Part shown: piece by piece, positions 35,056-45,610 of the stretch
Layout: every line of letters starts with the position of its first letter
Position numbering within the stretch: the stretch's first letter is position 1
Assembly: GCA_022560025.1 (NCBI GenBank)
Contig: JAFISE010000026.1
Location: 186,001-250,000 of the forward strand
Direction: 5' to 3'
From: Stagonosporopsis chrysanthemi
Lineage: Eukaryota; Ascomycota; Dothideomycetes; Pleosporales; Didymellaceae
DNA: 64,000 nucleotides
The notes under the pieces: model-generated
The model's input: only the letters and a program-made list of their open reading frames with translations
Told to the model about the DNA's origin: nothing
Database searches by the model: none
Program-made: the position numbers and the translations under genes

Positions 35056-36328
35056 GCCATTTGGCTCCCTTTCGTTGTTTCATAGATCACCACGGACCGC
35101 TGGATGGTCCTCTAGTGCGAACTTTCTTCACGGTGGTCATTTACTCGCGATGGATGACGATACCCCGGATCGACCACGGCAAAAGCACGTAATTCTAGAC
35201 GTCTCTTTCTCCGACTTTGGCAGCAGTCATTCTGCAGGATTCCCCTCAAGCCCTTCCTACGTTCCATCCGACAGCGAGCTCTTAGCGACAGCTAATCTTG
35301 CAACTGGTCACCTAGATTCAAGACCCGCAGTTGTCAATTACCAGAAGACGTCGCCATGAATACTAGGGGGCACTGCGCTCTGTCCCTGGCTGCATCTGCG
35401 CCGTCCGCCTCATTTGAACTTCGTTTGAGCATCAGCATCTTTGCATTTCACAGCCTCGGCTCGTACAAATCATCGCATATATGGCGCGTTTGTGTATCAT
35501 GGCCGCCGTCTACTCCGTTGCATCTGCATCACTGTACAAATCCTCGGACATTTCTCACATCTGGACTCAGGGCTGGACACCTTGTTTACTCAGCATTTCT
35601 TCGCGCTCATTTCGTTCTTTGTTTTTTTATCAATTTTGGTGCAGACACTCGCTGTCTTGGAGTTTGCATTGGGGAGACTCACGAAGATCCGAATTACTAC
35701 CACATTGACGGGCGTTCTTGTAATATTGAAGAGCGATGATCACGCAAGAGGTGACATCGTTATTGGGGTGGGTGGGGCTTAAAGGGACGTAGCAAGATTC
35801 AATCAGTAGAGGTGGTTATATCCAAATATCTGAAACGACGTTTAAACGAATTAAAACTTCATTCCTTGCTGTGTGCCTGTCCGTGATTGTTCATGGTGCA
35901 GCAGATCTGACGCGCTGCTGCTGCTCTCTTAGATCGATCGTATACTAAGTGCGCATAAGAAGTCGAGCAGCCACCCTTGGATGAATGAGAGCAGGCACAC
36001 CTGGTAATTAGAGAGTCGGGTTGGCGTTCATGTTAGTCCGGGAGTAGCGCATGTTGGCAGTGAGGATGCCGATAAAACGTTCCATCTGTATCTAGCGCAG
36101 GTTGGAATGAAGAATGTGGCTTTGAGTGGAACATGTTGCATGGGATGTAAGAAAAAAGAGGTGGCTGTACGGGATGATGGGTGTCTACACCTGAGTAGAG
36201 GGGGAGAGAGCCATGTGCGGCTTCGTCAGTGAGGGAGTATTGTGTGAGATTTGGAAGTTGGATTGAGATGGAAGAATATAGAATGTTATTGCAATGCTAC
36301 ATAGCAGAATTCTCCTTGTTGTTGAGTT
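35056..36328. other. Convergent intergenic region
   Basis: About 1.3 kb between two stop codons. It should hold both 3' UTRs. No gene, repeat or RNA is recognised. Confidence 0.5.
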
Positions 36329-38122
36329 TTAGATGGTGAATCTGAACGATGGGTCGTCGTTGATGATCCTCTCGCCTCGGTCGGCTTCCCTGTTGCATTT
36401 CCTGAAGTACAACGTCAAGATGCCGGTGGTCAGGATGACAAGCACGTTACAAGCCATGCATGCCGCGAAGCCCGGTACGTATGAAGGCGCGTCCTGCACG
36501 TTGTCAGAGGGTGTTAAAAGGCCGTATTCGAAGAATCAGCTTACCTCAGTCCTGAAGATCAAAGCACCAGCGACACCTCCAATACCACCTAGTCCGGTCA
36601 ACGTAGCCGAGCAAAACGCCCTTCGCCACTGCCCACGGATGTTGTTCGCCTGGTACGCCATGATAGCAGGAATAGCACTGTTCGTGCCGCTAACGGTGAT
36701 GAAGACACCAACATACTGACCCCATGGGTTTTCCACAAATCCCATAATGGGAAGGCCGATCAGCGACACCAGGCATAGGAAGCATACTACCGGGCCACGA
36801 GTCTTGTACTTGTCGCTGAACCAGGCCGCCCCATACATCATGAAGCCACTAGCTGCGTAGGGCGGTGCGCCCATGCATTGCGCCATGGCAACGCTGAACT
36901 TCAGCTTTGTGCTCAGGATGATCGGGAGGAAGAATGCAAAGCCATAAGCGACAGTCGTAACACAGAAGAAGATAAGCGCGAAGCCGTAGATATACCATTG
37001 TGTTGCAGGAGCCAGGAACTTCTTCCAGGTAAATGCCTCGGGTGCAGCGTCGCCGCGGTCGGCGTTAAGTTTATCGATGACCAGATCGATATCGCCGGGC
37101 TTCTTCAGGAAGCCCCATGAAGGCTTGGCTTTCTCTTGATCGGGGAACTTGACGATAAAGGCGAATGCGAAGATGGCGACGCCACAGGTGATGACGCCTT
37201 CCATGATGAAGATCCTAGGTAAGTTAGCATGGAAGTGGTGTTTGAAAGAAGCCTGATGTACCATCGCCAGCCGCGGATGCCGTGCACGCCTTCCATCTGT
37301 TGGAGACCGTAGGCAAGGATGCCGGAAAGAGCTGATGCAATGCTGCCGATGAAGTAGAAGACGCTGTATCGCTTTCCAATCTCGACTGTTCAACGTTAGT
37401 GCTTGCTTCTTGCTTGGCCTGCTGAGCAGTCTTTGTTAGCTTGGGCACAAAGACTAAGCTGAGCAGCTTCTTGCCTTTGGCCCGCACCTTTTAAACCACT
37501 ATTCATGAGTACGTATTGCAAACGTATCAAGACGTATTGAAAACAACTTACACTTAGTATACCAGCAGCTAAGCAAAAAAACACAGCCCGGAAAATAACC
37601 ACTCTCGAGCAGGCCGAGCACAAGGCGTAAGGGTATCAAACTAGGCCAGCTGTTCGTGAAGCCAAAGCCAATAATGACCGCTCCCCAGGCAAGACAGATA
37701 CCTGTTCATGTCAGATGCATGTCAGCTAAGTGGAATCAATACGCACCTGGTAAGAAAAAGCGTGGCCCCACTTTTCTGCACAGGATAACCATGAACGGCT
37801 GACAAAGCACGTATGTAATGAAGAAACACAGGTTGACCAGGTTGTATCCCATGCCTCTGCCCATCTTCAGATCTACCAGCATACCAGCAATGGCAGCGTT
37901 CGAGACGTTCTTGCGGTCCATCAAAGAGATGCCGTACATGGCGCCCAACGCTGGGATGAGCCTCCAGTCGATGGCATGGCGCAGACGAGCAGAGACTTTC
38001 GGATCGATGGTGAACAGTGCCTCATTCTGGGACGAGTACGATGGTGTGGCGAATCCCTTCTCGTTCTCGACATTCTCAAGGTGTGCAGCCCCCTGGTCCT
38101 TGAAAGCAATGTTCTTCGCCAT
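36329..38122 (-). CDS. Second Dal5-type MFS permease
   Basis: A plasma-membrane MFS transporter of the Dal5/Tna1 anion:cation symporter branch. Five exons on the minus strand (38122-37747, 37701-37552, 37385-37262, 37214-36545, 36493-36329) join in frame to 494 residues, a standard length with 12 spans. Features: RLRHAIDWRLIPALGAMYGIS and LMDRKNVSNAAIAGM after span 1, RLVLGLLESGYFPGCVFLLS, the family motif SCWYTKFEIGKRYSVFYFIG, and GIRGWRWIFIMEGV. The middle loop carries DQEKAKPSWGFLKKPGDID. The C-terminal end GERIINDDPSFRFTI is typical of the group. Its N-terminus is much shorter than that of the permease at 2352. Intron 2 (37386-37551) is 166 bases, three times its neighbours. A GATAAG lies near 38585, about 460 bases upstream, a possible AreA site, but one hexamer is weak evidence. 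Confidence 0.92.
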
Positions 38123-39009
38123 AGTGTCGACTGTGATCGCGAGCCAGATTTCGTGGGCGGTTTAGGTGCACAGTAGGAGCGTGGAGGCGACAGAACCCGG
38201 GGAAGATCAGTTATACATGCACTGCTCCATCTTCGGTTCAGGAGAAGCATTTCCGCCTATTTACCGACATCTGCCAGCACTGCAGATGCCACACTCAAGG
38301 CCTGCAGCTTGGCTCACATTGTCAAGCGAGGGAGGCGAGATATCAGTGGCAGTATTTGTGGGCTCTCACTGCAGCAAAACGCCACGAAGAGGTAAATCCA
38401 CAACTCAGGATTACCAAAGACGGCGATGATCGGTCATGATGTACGTGGGGTGCATGTCATACCCAAAATGTTGGATGATGGAAGTGGGATGTCTGGGGGA
38501 AGTTTGCGGGGAAATATGTCTTGGTGTCTTGGGCGTCGTCTTGGGCCGCGGCATTTGCAAACGAGCCATCATTGCTTGAAACGGATAAGGAAGGTGAGAT
38601 CATTCGCGCTTCTCCAAGAATCTTAAGTGAGCTTGGCTGATATTTCACTGGCATGTACTGGGGTCGCCTCTGTGTAGAGGGGCAGTAGCTGTGATTTAAG
38701 GAGGCTGTGGGCGACTGCCGTTGTGCTATAGCCGACTAGGGCTCCGCTAATTCAGCTCTAAAGTTTGACAACAGCTAATCGAACGTTCGCCGACCTCGGC
38801 TGCACTTTCATGCTGAAGCCACTGTCGAACCGCCCGATTTCTCGGGGCGAGAGCGAGTTACATATCTGGAAGTCGACATCGGCGCACATGCCGAGATATT
38901 TGTAGTAACTTTTGCTGGGTCACATTCGACTTGGAATGCGTATAGTGACAGTGTTTATGGCGGAGAGATGGCAATGACGCACGCAGATAACAGCACAGCT
39001 ATTGGACAC
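38123..39009. other. Promoter region of second permease
   Basis: About 0.9 kb upstream of the permease and downstream of the TRIP4-like gene. One GATAAG is present near 38585. Nothing else is recognised. Confidence 0.45.
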
Positions 39010-40593
39010 TCAGTGACCTGCTTCTGGCTCTCCTATCTCGTTCTTCCCGCCGTAGACTCCGCCATCGAGGATCCACTGCTCATTGTCGTCATTTTCATCC
39101 TGTACCCTTCTCCAGGCTTGTTTCTTCTCGACTTGCTTATCTTTCCCCTTGTTTTCGATCGTGATAGTGGGCCGAATGAGGGCACCGAGGAGTGGATTCC
39201 TGCTGAAAGCGCCACTACCTTTGGATATCGCACCGGTTTCGTAGTGCTGTGCAGGCTCAATTGGCTCGTCTTCGCTCTCGGGTGTCTTGGGCCGTTCTGC
39301 AGCAGCCATGCGTTTCACAATCTTTCCTCCTACGAGGTCGATACTGGCAACAACCTTCCGCTTTTCGTAATCGGGCTGTGCATTCCACTCTTGCTCCCTC
39401 AATGCCTTTTGCTGACGCTTGAGCTGCATCGCACGCTCCTGTGGAGATGCCCACATGCTCAAACCGGCAGTTGTTGTCTCAAAGTCAGCCGCTTCATCGT
39501 GGACTTGTGTTCTTTTTGCGTTCTGTGCTTGGAATGCCAGAAGTTTGTCTCGATGCTGCTTGGCCTTCGCTAGTTTCTCACTCTCGGAATCTACATCGGA
39601 GATCGGAGCGGTCGTTTTCGGTGTTGAGAAAGGTTTCGGTGCATGTGCGACTTCCGCGCGTTTTTGTCCTGCATTGTTTGCAGCCATCTTCTCCTTCCCT
39701 CGCTCCTCGCGTAAGATACGAATCATGGACTGAGTCTCCTCGGCACTGAGAAGTGGCGTATTGCAGAATGTACACGGTCCAATACCTTCTTTTACACAAA
39801 CGATCTTGCCGCAATTGAGGCAGTTTGGGGCTGCATCAAGAAGTGGGTGTCGAGTGGCCATGCAATTGCATTTGCGCTTTGTGCCTTCTTGGGCAGACAA
39901 AGTAGGGTTCGTCTGGATTTCAAGAGTTCTGATTGCACTCTCGAGATCGCTGAGCGCCGTCGACGCGCCATGCATTGGAGTGCCACCAGCCACACTAATC
40001 TTTGCTTTCGGCTTTGGTGACGAGTTTCGAGAAGTTTTAGTCTCAGATATCAGTTGGCCGGCAGCTGACGGCGGAAGCTTCTTTGCCTGAGGCGCCGGCG
40101 AATGCCCACGTGATGTTGGCGTGGCCGTTCCGGAAGACGTTGATACTGGTAACTGCAGAGCGTCTGGCTTTTGTGTCAAACCAAATGTATTAGGTTTGGC
40201 GGCCTTCGGTCGCGAACTCCCCGCCATGTACACTTCTTCGTCTTTCTTTATATACGCGCCCGCTAGATTACCGACATTCTCAACCTGACGCGCTGGCAAC
40301 GGCTTACCCAGGCCAGCCTGTTTCTTCTTGCGGGTCTTGGACTTTGGCACTTCAGAGACATTGTTTGAAGGCGCGGCTTGATTTGATGCAGCGGCACCTC
40401 TTGAATTTCTCCTGTTATTGAAGGACGTGATGAATTCCAGAGCTTGAGGGCTATCGCCTAGCATGTTCTGCAGGTGATCCGCCGCTTCTCGGTTTGGTAA
40501 CGACTCGGTGTAGGATATGATCTGCTTCAGTGAGTCGTTGTCCAGTGGCAGCAGCTTCGAGAGCTGCGGGAGCGCCCATTCTGCGAGACTCAT
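39010..40593 (-). CDS. TRIP4/ASC-1-like zinc-finger protein (Rqt4 of the RQC-trigger complex)
   Basis: The fungal counterpart of human TRIP4 (ASC-1) and yeast Rqt4, a subunit of the helicase complex that splits collided ribosomes. A single exon encodes 527 residues. The N-terminus MSLAEWALPQLSKLLPLDND with LPNREAADHLQNMLGDSPQA resembles the CUE-like start of these proteins, in which ubiquitin binding has been described. The C2HC5 zinc finger lies near residues 236-280 and reads CNCMATRHPLLDAAPNCLNC followed by GKIVCVKEGIGPCTFC. A coiled, charged region (AKAKQHRDKLLAFQAQNAKR) and a RKVVASIDLVGGKIV segment follow, all typical of TRIP4. The ASCH domain of animal TRIP4 is not evident, as in fungi. 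It is head-to-head with the cyclophilin, with 181 bases between start codons. Confidence 0.9.
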   Translation of the reverse strand: MSLAEWALPQLSKLLPLDNDSLKQIISYTESLPNREAADHLQNMLGDSPQALEFITSFNNRRNSRGAAASNQAAPSNNVSEVPKSKTRKKKQAGLGKPLPARQVENVGNLAGAYIKKDEEVYMAGSSRPKAAKPNTFGLTQKPDALQLPVSTSSGTATPTSRGHSPAPQAKKLPPSAAGQLISETKTSRNSSPKPKAKISVAGGTPMHGASTALSDLESAIRTLEIQTNPTLSAQEGTKRKCNCMATRHPLLDAAPNCLNCGKIVCVKEGIGPCTFCNTPLLSAEETQSMIRILREERGKEKMAANNAGQKRAEVAHAPKPFSTPKTTAPISDVDSESEKLAKAKQHRDKLLAFQAQNAKRTQVHDEAADFETTTAGLSMWASPQERAMQLKRQQKALREQEWNAQPDYEKRKVVASIDLVGGKIVKRMAAAERPKTPESEDEPIEPAQHYETGAISKGSGAFSRNPLLGALIRPTITIENKGKDKQVEKKQAWRRVQDENDDNEQWILDGGVYGGKNEIGEPEAGH

Positions 40594-40774
40594 TTTGCCA
40601 GAATGTATTGTTTTTGGGAAAGTATGAGGCTGTTCAACTGAGTCAACAATGTCATCGCGCTAAAGACGCCACAGCCTCGTGGCTGCCATTTTGGTCTGTG
40701 CGCAACTTTTCAGAGCAGCTGTGTCGCGACCATCATTGTACTCTTTTCACCCCTTTCACTTACCCTCAGCCACC
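40594..40774. promoter_or_regulatory. Shared divergent promoter of TRIP4-like and PPIL1-like genes
   Basis: Only 181 bases separate the two start codons, so both genes must share this interval for promoter and leaders. The side near 40740-40774 is pyrimidine-rich (CTCTTTTCACCCCTTTCACT), as is common before fungal start sites. Confidence 0.6.
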
Positions 40775-41297
40775 ATGACTACCGAAGTCGCACTTGACAC
40801 CACTGTCGTATGTCTTGCAAAGATGCAACACTAGCTATGGCTGACAGCCTCAGGGCCTCATCACGGTTGAACTCTACAATGACCACGCGCCCAAAACATG
40901 CAAGAACTTCGCGACGCTTGCGCAGCGTAACTACTTCAATGACCTGGTGTTTCACCGCATAATACCAAACTTCATGATTCAAGGTGGTGATCCTACTGGC
41001 ACCGGTCGCGGCGGCGAGTCAATTTACGGCGAGAAGTTCGAGGACGAGATCTCCCCAGCGCTGAAGCACACCGGTGCAGGCATTCTCAGTATGGCCAACT
41101 CTGGCCCCAACACCAATGGGTCGCAGTTTTTTATCACGCTTGCGCCAACACCCTGGCTGGACGGCAAGCACGCAATATTCGGGCGCGTCAAGAGCGGAAT
41201 GCAGTCGGTCAAGAAACTTGGGCTAGTCAAGACAGACCGCGAAGACAGGCCCGTGGAGGAAGTCAAGATCTTGAAGGCATACATTATCAAGGAATAG
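40775..41297 (+). CDS. Peptidyl-prolyl cis-trans isomerase, PPIL1-like cyclophilin
   Basis: A single-domain cyclophilin of the PPIL1 group, which in other eukaryotes is a spliceosome component bound to SKIP/Prp45. Two exons (40775-40807, 40854-41297) give 158 residues. The tiny first exon encodes MTTEVALDTTV, and the second continues GLITVELYNDHAPKTCKNF. Catalytic and ligand residues are visible in FHRIIPNFMIQGGDPTGTG, NGSQFFITLAPTPWLDGKH (with the cyclosporin-type Trp) and HAIFGRV. The short loops and KAYIIKE end fit PPIL1 rather than cyclophilin A. The 46-base intron has a GCTGAC branch. Shares a promoter with the TRIP4-like gene and is convergent with the dehydrogenase, 148 bases between stops. 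Confidence 0.93.
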
Positions 41298-41445
41298 TCA
41301 AAGGGTGGAGCCTAGAAGGAGAACAGGAGATTTGTCAGGAGAAAAATGATACCCAACATTGTAAATGTGCCTATTACTGGCAATGGAAAACGTACTCAAA
41401 GTGAGTCGATGAGTGTATTCGCTACGTACAGTCTTGACGAGCTGA

Positions 41446-42906
41446 CTATTTTAGTGGCCCGTTGGGGTGTATCAGCACCTTGGTGTACCCATCGATCCTC
41501 TGGTCAAACTTCTGGTACGCCTCCGGCGCGCTATCAATCTCGATCTCATGCGAAACAACGAAGCTTGGCTTGGCTTTGCCAGAAATGATCATGTCACGTA
41601 GATACCTGTTATAGGCCTTGACGTTGCACTGTCCTGTGCCCATCGACAGCCCCTGACGATGTCAGCATTCGGTCTCAACGTCACAACTTTACACGTTACC
41701 TTTTCGAAAAGCTTTCCAAACGAGATCAGAATCTGACCCTTCTTGCTCTGCTCATCCGGCGCGCCGGGATCTGCTGGGACATACAGCCCTGGGATGCCGA
41801 GGCCTCCTGTTGGTCTGTGATTTCGTTAGTGTCGAGTGGATGCAATGACGCAAGAACCTACCTTGTCACCATGATCAACTGATCAAGAACGATGTTTGGT
41901 TTCTCCTTGGATCCGGAAGAGTCCACAGCCTGGTAGCCCACAGCATCGACGGCTCGGTCCACCATGCCTCCGTTGGCTTCAATGATCTGTGCGACAGGGT
42001 CACTCTTTCGGAAGTCGATTGGGATGCATCCAATCTTTTCGGCTGCCTTCAGCCGCTCGGGAACGGTGTCCACGACAAATACTCTGCTAGCGCCCCGTAA
42101 CACGCCACTGTATGCTGCCATCAGGCCGACAGGTCCAGCGCCGAACACCGCAACGCTCTCGCCACTCTTGAAACCAGACAGCACCAATCCGTGCCATCCT
42201 GTGGGGAAAATGTCTGCCAACAGGATGAAGTCTGCTTCGTGCTCTGTACCTTTCGGCAGCTTGAGCGCGTTGAAATCCGCGAACGGCACGCGAATGTATT
42301 GTGCTTGGCCACCTTGATACGGCTACACATGGTCAGCTTTCGCACTGCCAATCGGGAGAAATACTAACCCCCATGGCCACGTACCCATAAGCTCCACCTG
42401 CGAAGCCAGGATTCACACTTGTTAACTGTCAGCTTTCCTACACGCACTTTACATACTTGTAGCTGTACTCACCCTGTGCAGAAAGCAGTCTTGCCCTCCT
42501 CACAGTTCTGGCATCTCCCATCGGCGACGTTAAACGGCATGACTATGCGGTCACCCTTTTCCAAAAGAGTTACGCCTGCGCCGGCTTCGACTACAATACC
42601 CATATTCTCATGGCCAAACACCAGCCCCGACTCTGCAGCAGTGCGGCCTTGATACATGTGTAGATCCGATCCGCAGATAGCCGCAGTCGTCACCTTGACG
42701 ATTACATCATCTGGATGCTCGATCTTTGGTAGTCCAACCTCCTTCACCGAGACCTTGAAGGGCCCCTCATAGTGGACTGCCTTCATCTTGTCGCCCGACA
42801 TGGTTGTAGAATTCGTAGACGTATCTTCAGCCGGGACCTGTCCTGGGTCGTGGTCGGGATCGAGGAGAGGAATGATGTTTCCGCTGTCTTGCGGGGCGCG
42901 TGCCAT
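41446..42906 (-). CDS. Zinc-dependent medium-chain dehydrogenase, glutathione-independent formaldehyde dehydrogenase type
   Basis: An NAD(P)-dependent MDR-superfamily enzyme resembling bacterial glutathione-independent formaldehyde dehydrogenase; the true substrate may be another alcohol or aldehyde. Five exons (42906-42473, 42417-42369, 42322-41862, 41814-41700, 41652-41446) join in frame to 421 residues. The catalytic zinc region shows ICGSDLHMYQGR and FGHENMG; the structural zinc lobe begins GRCQNCEEGKTAFC; the cofactor site is VAVFGAGPVGLMAA. LDQLIMVTRPTGGLGIPGLY belongs to the long loop that marks this subfamily. The N-terminus has about 40 extra residues before MKAVHYEGPF, where most relatives start; the ATG codons for MSGDKMK and MKAV downstream are alternative starts. 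No signal peptide is obvious. Confidence 0.9.
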
Positions 42907-43827
42907 TGCGAGCTCTGGCTTGTTTACGTGGTGGGTGTGATGGATCGGTCAGTTGCGACAGCGGCGTGCAAGGATTACTGCAGAAAAATCCTGGATTTGC
43001 GATTGTTGGACGGGGCCAACAACGCCCACTCTCGCGTCTTATACTCCCATCCTTACAGCTCCGCAAGTGGGCGTCATAGTTACTGTGAGGGGTCCTGGAG
43101 GGGCACTGCGGATGCTGTCGACCCACTGTGGGGTATTCCTCTTTCAAGCCGCACCCGAAGCTAGGAACCGCTCGACCGTCATCTCCGCACAGCTCTGTTT
43201 GGCTGCGAAAGCTATTTGGAAGCCTTGCGCTGCGTGAGCACAGGACGCGTCTTAGGTTGCCGAGAAAATAGGCTATAAGTCAAAGTGACTTGGTTCTGGA
43301 AGGTCTTCAGGATGTACTGGCGCGAGCTTTTTGCAACGATAGTTGGTCACAGGACTACATTGTGTTCTGTTTTTTTTTGAAAATAGTCTCGGATTACCTG
43401 AACTTGTGGCAGATTGTATGAAAGTTTGAGTTCTCAGTCAGGAGAGACCACTGCATAAGCGCTGTTATCTCAACCTGCACGGTTGCCGGTGTATGATCTC
43501 ACAAACCATTTACGGACCGAGGTATGCTTTTGATCCAAAATTAACATGGAGTGGAATAATTCCACTAATCTCAAATCAGCCTCATCGTCAATGTGAAGAC
43601 TCAATGCTACCTGAGCAATTGGCGAGTGCACTGAAACCCCTCAACCTCGCCTGCCAAAACAAAAGAGAGATGAAAAAACTATTACGATCCATAGAGCATG
43701 CGGAACAATGCAATAGAAGAAAACACACCGGGTATCATGAGAGAACAATCTACGAGCTATACTGAAATCAGTCGCTCGTTCGCAGAAGAAAACGCCAGCC
43801 ATTCCAGCATCCAACTTACAACCACAA
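42907..43827. other. Promoter region of the dehydrogenase
   Basis: About 0.9 kb with no supportable gene. It contains the dehydrogenase promoter and the 3' flank of the next minus-strand gene. Confidence 0.45.
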
Positions 43828-44824
43828 CTAGACACGCCCCACTCGCGCCTGCGGCACATGCTGCAGCCTCTGCCTCCCTACATCCCGCTCCCTCTCCCTC
43901 CTCGCGCCGCGTCCATTCGTCCTGACAAAGTTCCGCGGCGCCCTACTCAAATTGTGGTTCCCGCCCTTCAACTCCTTCAGATCCTCATCGCCAATCAACC
44001 TCTTCTGCCACAAGTGCTGAAACAGATGGAAATCGGGCCTCGAGTTGCCCAGGCCCTGTCCAAACGCAAAGTGGCCGTCGGCCAGATGCGCCATCTTGGC
44101 CTGCCAGGCGGCGGCGGGTCCCTGGTCGTCGTCGTCGTCGCTGGACGCGCCCCAGTCGCACAGCGGACACGTGACGGAGCGCGGGGGCTGCTCGCCGCGG
44201 AAGTGCGCCAGCGAGTGCATTTCCCACGCGGGGCGGTCGTGGGTCAGGAAGCCGCAGTCGAGGAACCAGAAGATGCAGCGGTAGAGGGGCGAGAATGTGG
44301 CGAGGTGCGGGCGCACCAGTACGCCGTCGACGTCGTCGAGGAGCGCGTAGCCGGCGAGCAGCCCGTGGTCGATCAGGCTCGTGTTGATGGATGAGGTGGC
44401 TGTGGATGCCAAGGTCGGTGCTGTGCCTGAGTAGAGAGAGGGCGGGCCGGTCGAGGCAGGGTATTGGTGGAGCCGCGCGGGCGTCATGGAGGAGTTGCTG
44501 CCGATGGAGCGGGGGTTGTTGGTGGAGCGGAGAGGCTGCGGGGAGGGCGGAGGAGGGGGTTGTTGGAGGCCGGCAAGTCCGTATTGGACGATGCGGTCGT
44601 GCACGTTTCCTGGGGGTTGCTCGATCCAGTGGACGATCTGGGGTGTGTATGGGAGACTTGGGATGTCCGTCATAGCGGGGCCGGCTGGGTGGGGCGGATT
44701 GTCAGCCTCAGGTTGCACAGGGAAGTGCCTCACGGCCTCTTCGGGTCAGGCATTCAGGGCGTGCAGCAATGAGACATGTGATGTACTCACTGTCGAGACT
44801 TTGCGATGTCTGGGGTCGAGACAT
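43828..44824 (-). CDS. Unassigned fungal protein with a Cys/His motif region, about 314 aa
   Basis: I do not recognise a named family. My preferred model has two exons: 44824-44791 (MSRPQTSQSLD) and 44738-43828, joined by a 52-base intron with a GTGAGT donor and CTGAC branch, giving 314 residues starting MSRPQTSQSLDKAVRHFPVQ. A shorter model starts at the ATG at 44673 (MTDIPSLPYTPQIVHW). The N-terminal half is Pro/Ser-rich. The folded-looking part reads LATFSPLYRCIFWFLDCGF, then HDRPAWEMHSLAHFRGE, PPRSVTCPLCDW, and an acidic DDDDDQ stretch; the spaced Cys, His-x4-H and CPLC residues suggest a zinc site. The segment GHFAFGQGLGNSRPDFHLFQ follows. I recall similar uncharacterised fungal proteins. 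The exact first exon and the basic C-terminus are less certain than the core. Confidence 0.68.
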
Positions 44825-45610
44825 TACCGCGACTGGAGCATTAGCTCGCGGATAGGGCTTAGCGTCACGGTGAACTGTGGGGAACCAGTGTCCAGCGTTT
44901 CGTTTTCGAGAGCGAAGATACAAATGAACGTATCCAACAAGCCCGAGGCATTCACCACATTTATATACCCGTCACGATCCCAAGCAAAGCGCTTCGCTTC
45001 ATTTCGCGCGAGCATGCCGCGGCTCTGCGGTGTTCGCGACCGCTTCTCCATCGCCAATCTGCTTCGTCACCCACACCCAACCCACCACCACCGACGGATT
45101 CGGAACCAAGCCTTTGTTTCCCAAGCAAGCCAGCGTCGAGCTCGGCGCCCGGCCCGCCGCCTGATTGGCGCGGGAAGCTGCTCATGACGAAGCGAGGCGT
45201 GCGCGAACCCCACTACCTGGCATGCGAACGCTTGTGCAAGCGGCACGCCGACCGCTCTTTCTACGTGCGTGCTGTGCCTGAGGTGTGCGTGTCTTCGGTG
45301 GTCTTGTCGGTGTGGAGACGTATCTGCGCGTGGGATGGTTGCTTGTGATCCGTCGACCATTAGCACACCGCACACACGTACCACCCACTGTTTGAGGCAA
45401 GGCTGGTCCGAGACTGTGGGTGGATGGGGTAGATTTGCGGTTGGTTGACGTGTCCGCTTGCATTGCGTAGCCTTCGTGATGTTGGTGACTACCGTTGTCT
45501 ATCATGTTGCCTCCCACATACTGTGAGCTGTGAAGATATCGGACGAGTACTGAGTGGTTCGTAACTTTCATTGAATCTAGTCATGTGCTTCTTATACCAT
45601 GCAAACGATG
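44825..45610. other. Intergenic region
   Basis: About 0.8 kb between the unassigned minus-strand gene and the stop of the bromodomain gene. Short open frames only; nothing recognised. Confidence 0.45.

Noticed and set aside
38580..38592. GATAAG upstream of the second permease as an AreA site
   Set aside because: A single hexamer is frequent by chance and not paired; not enough to claim regulation.
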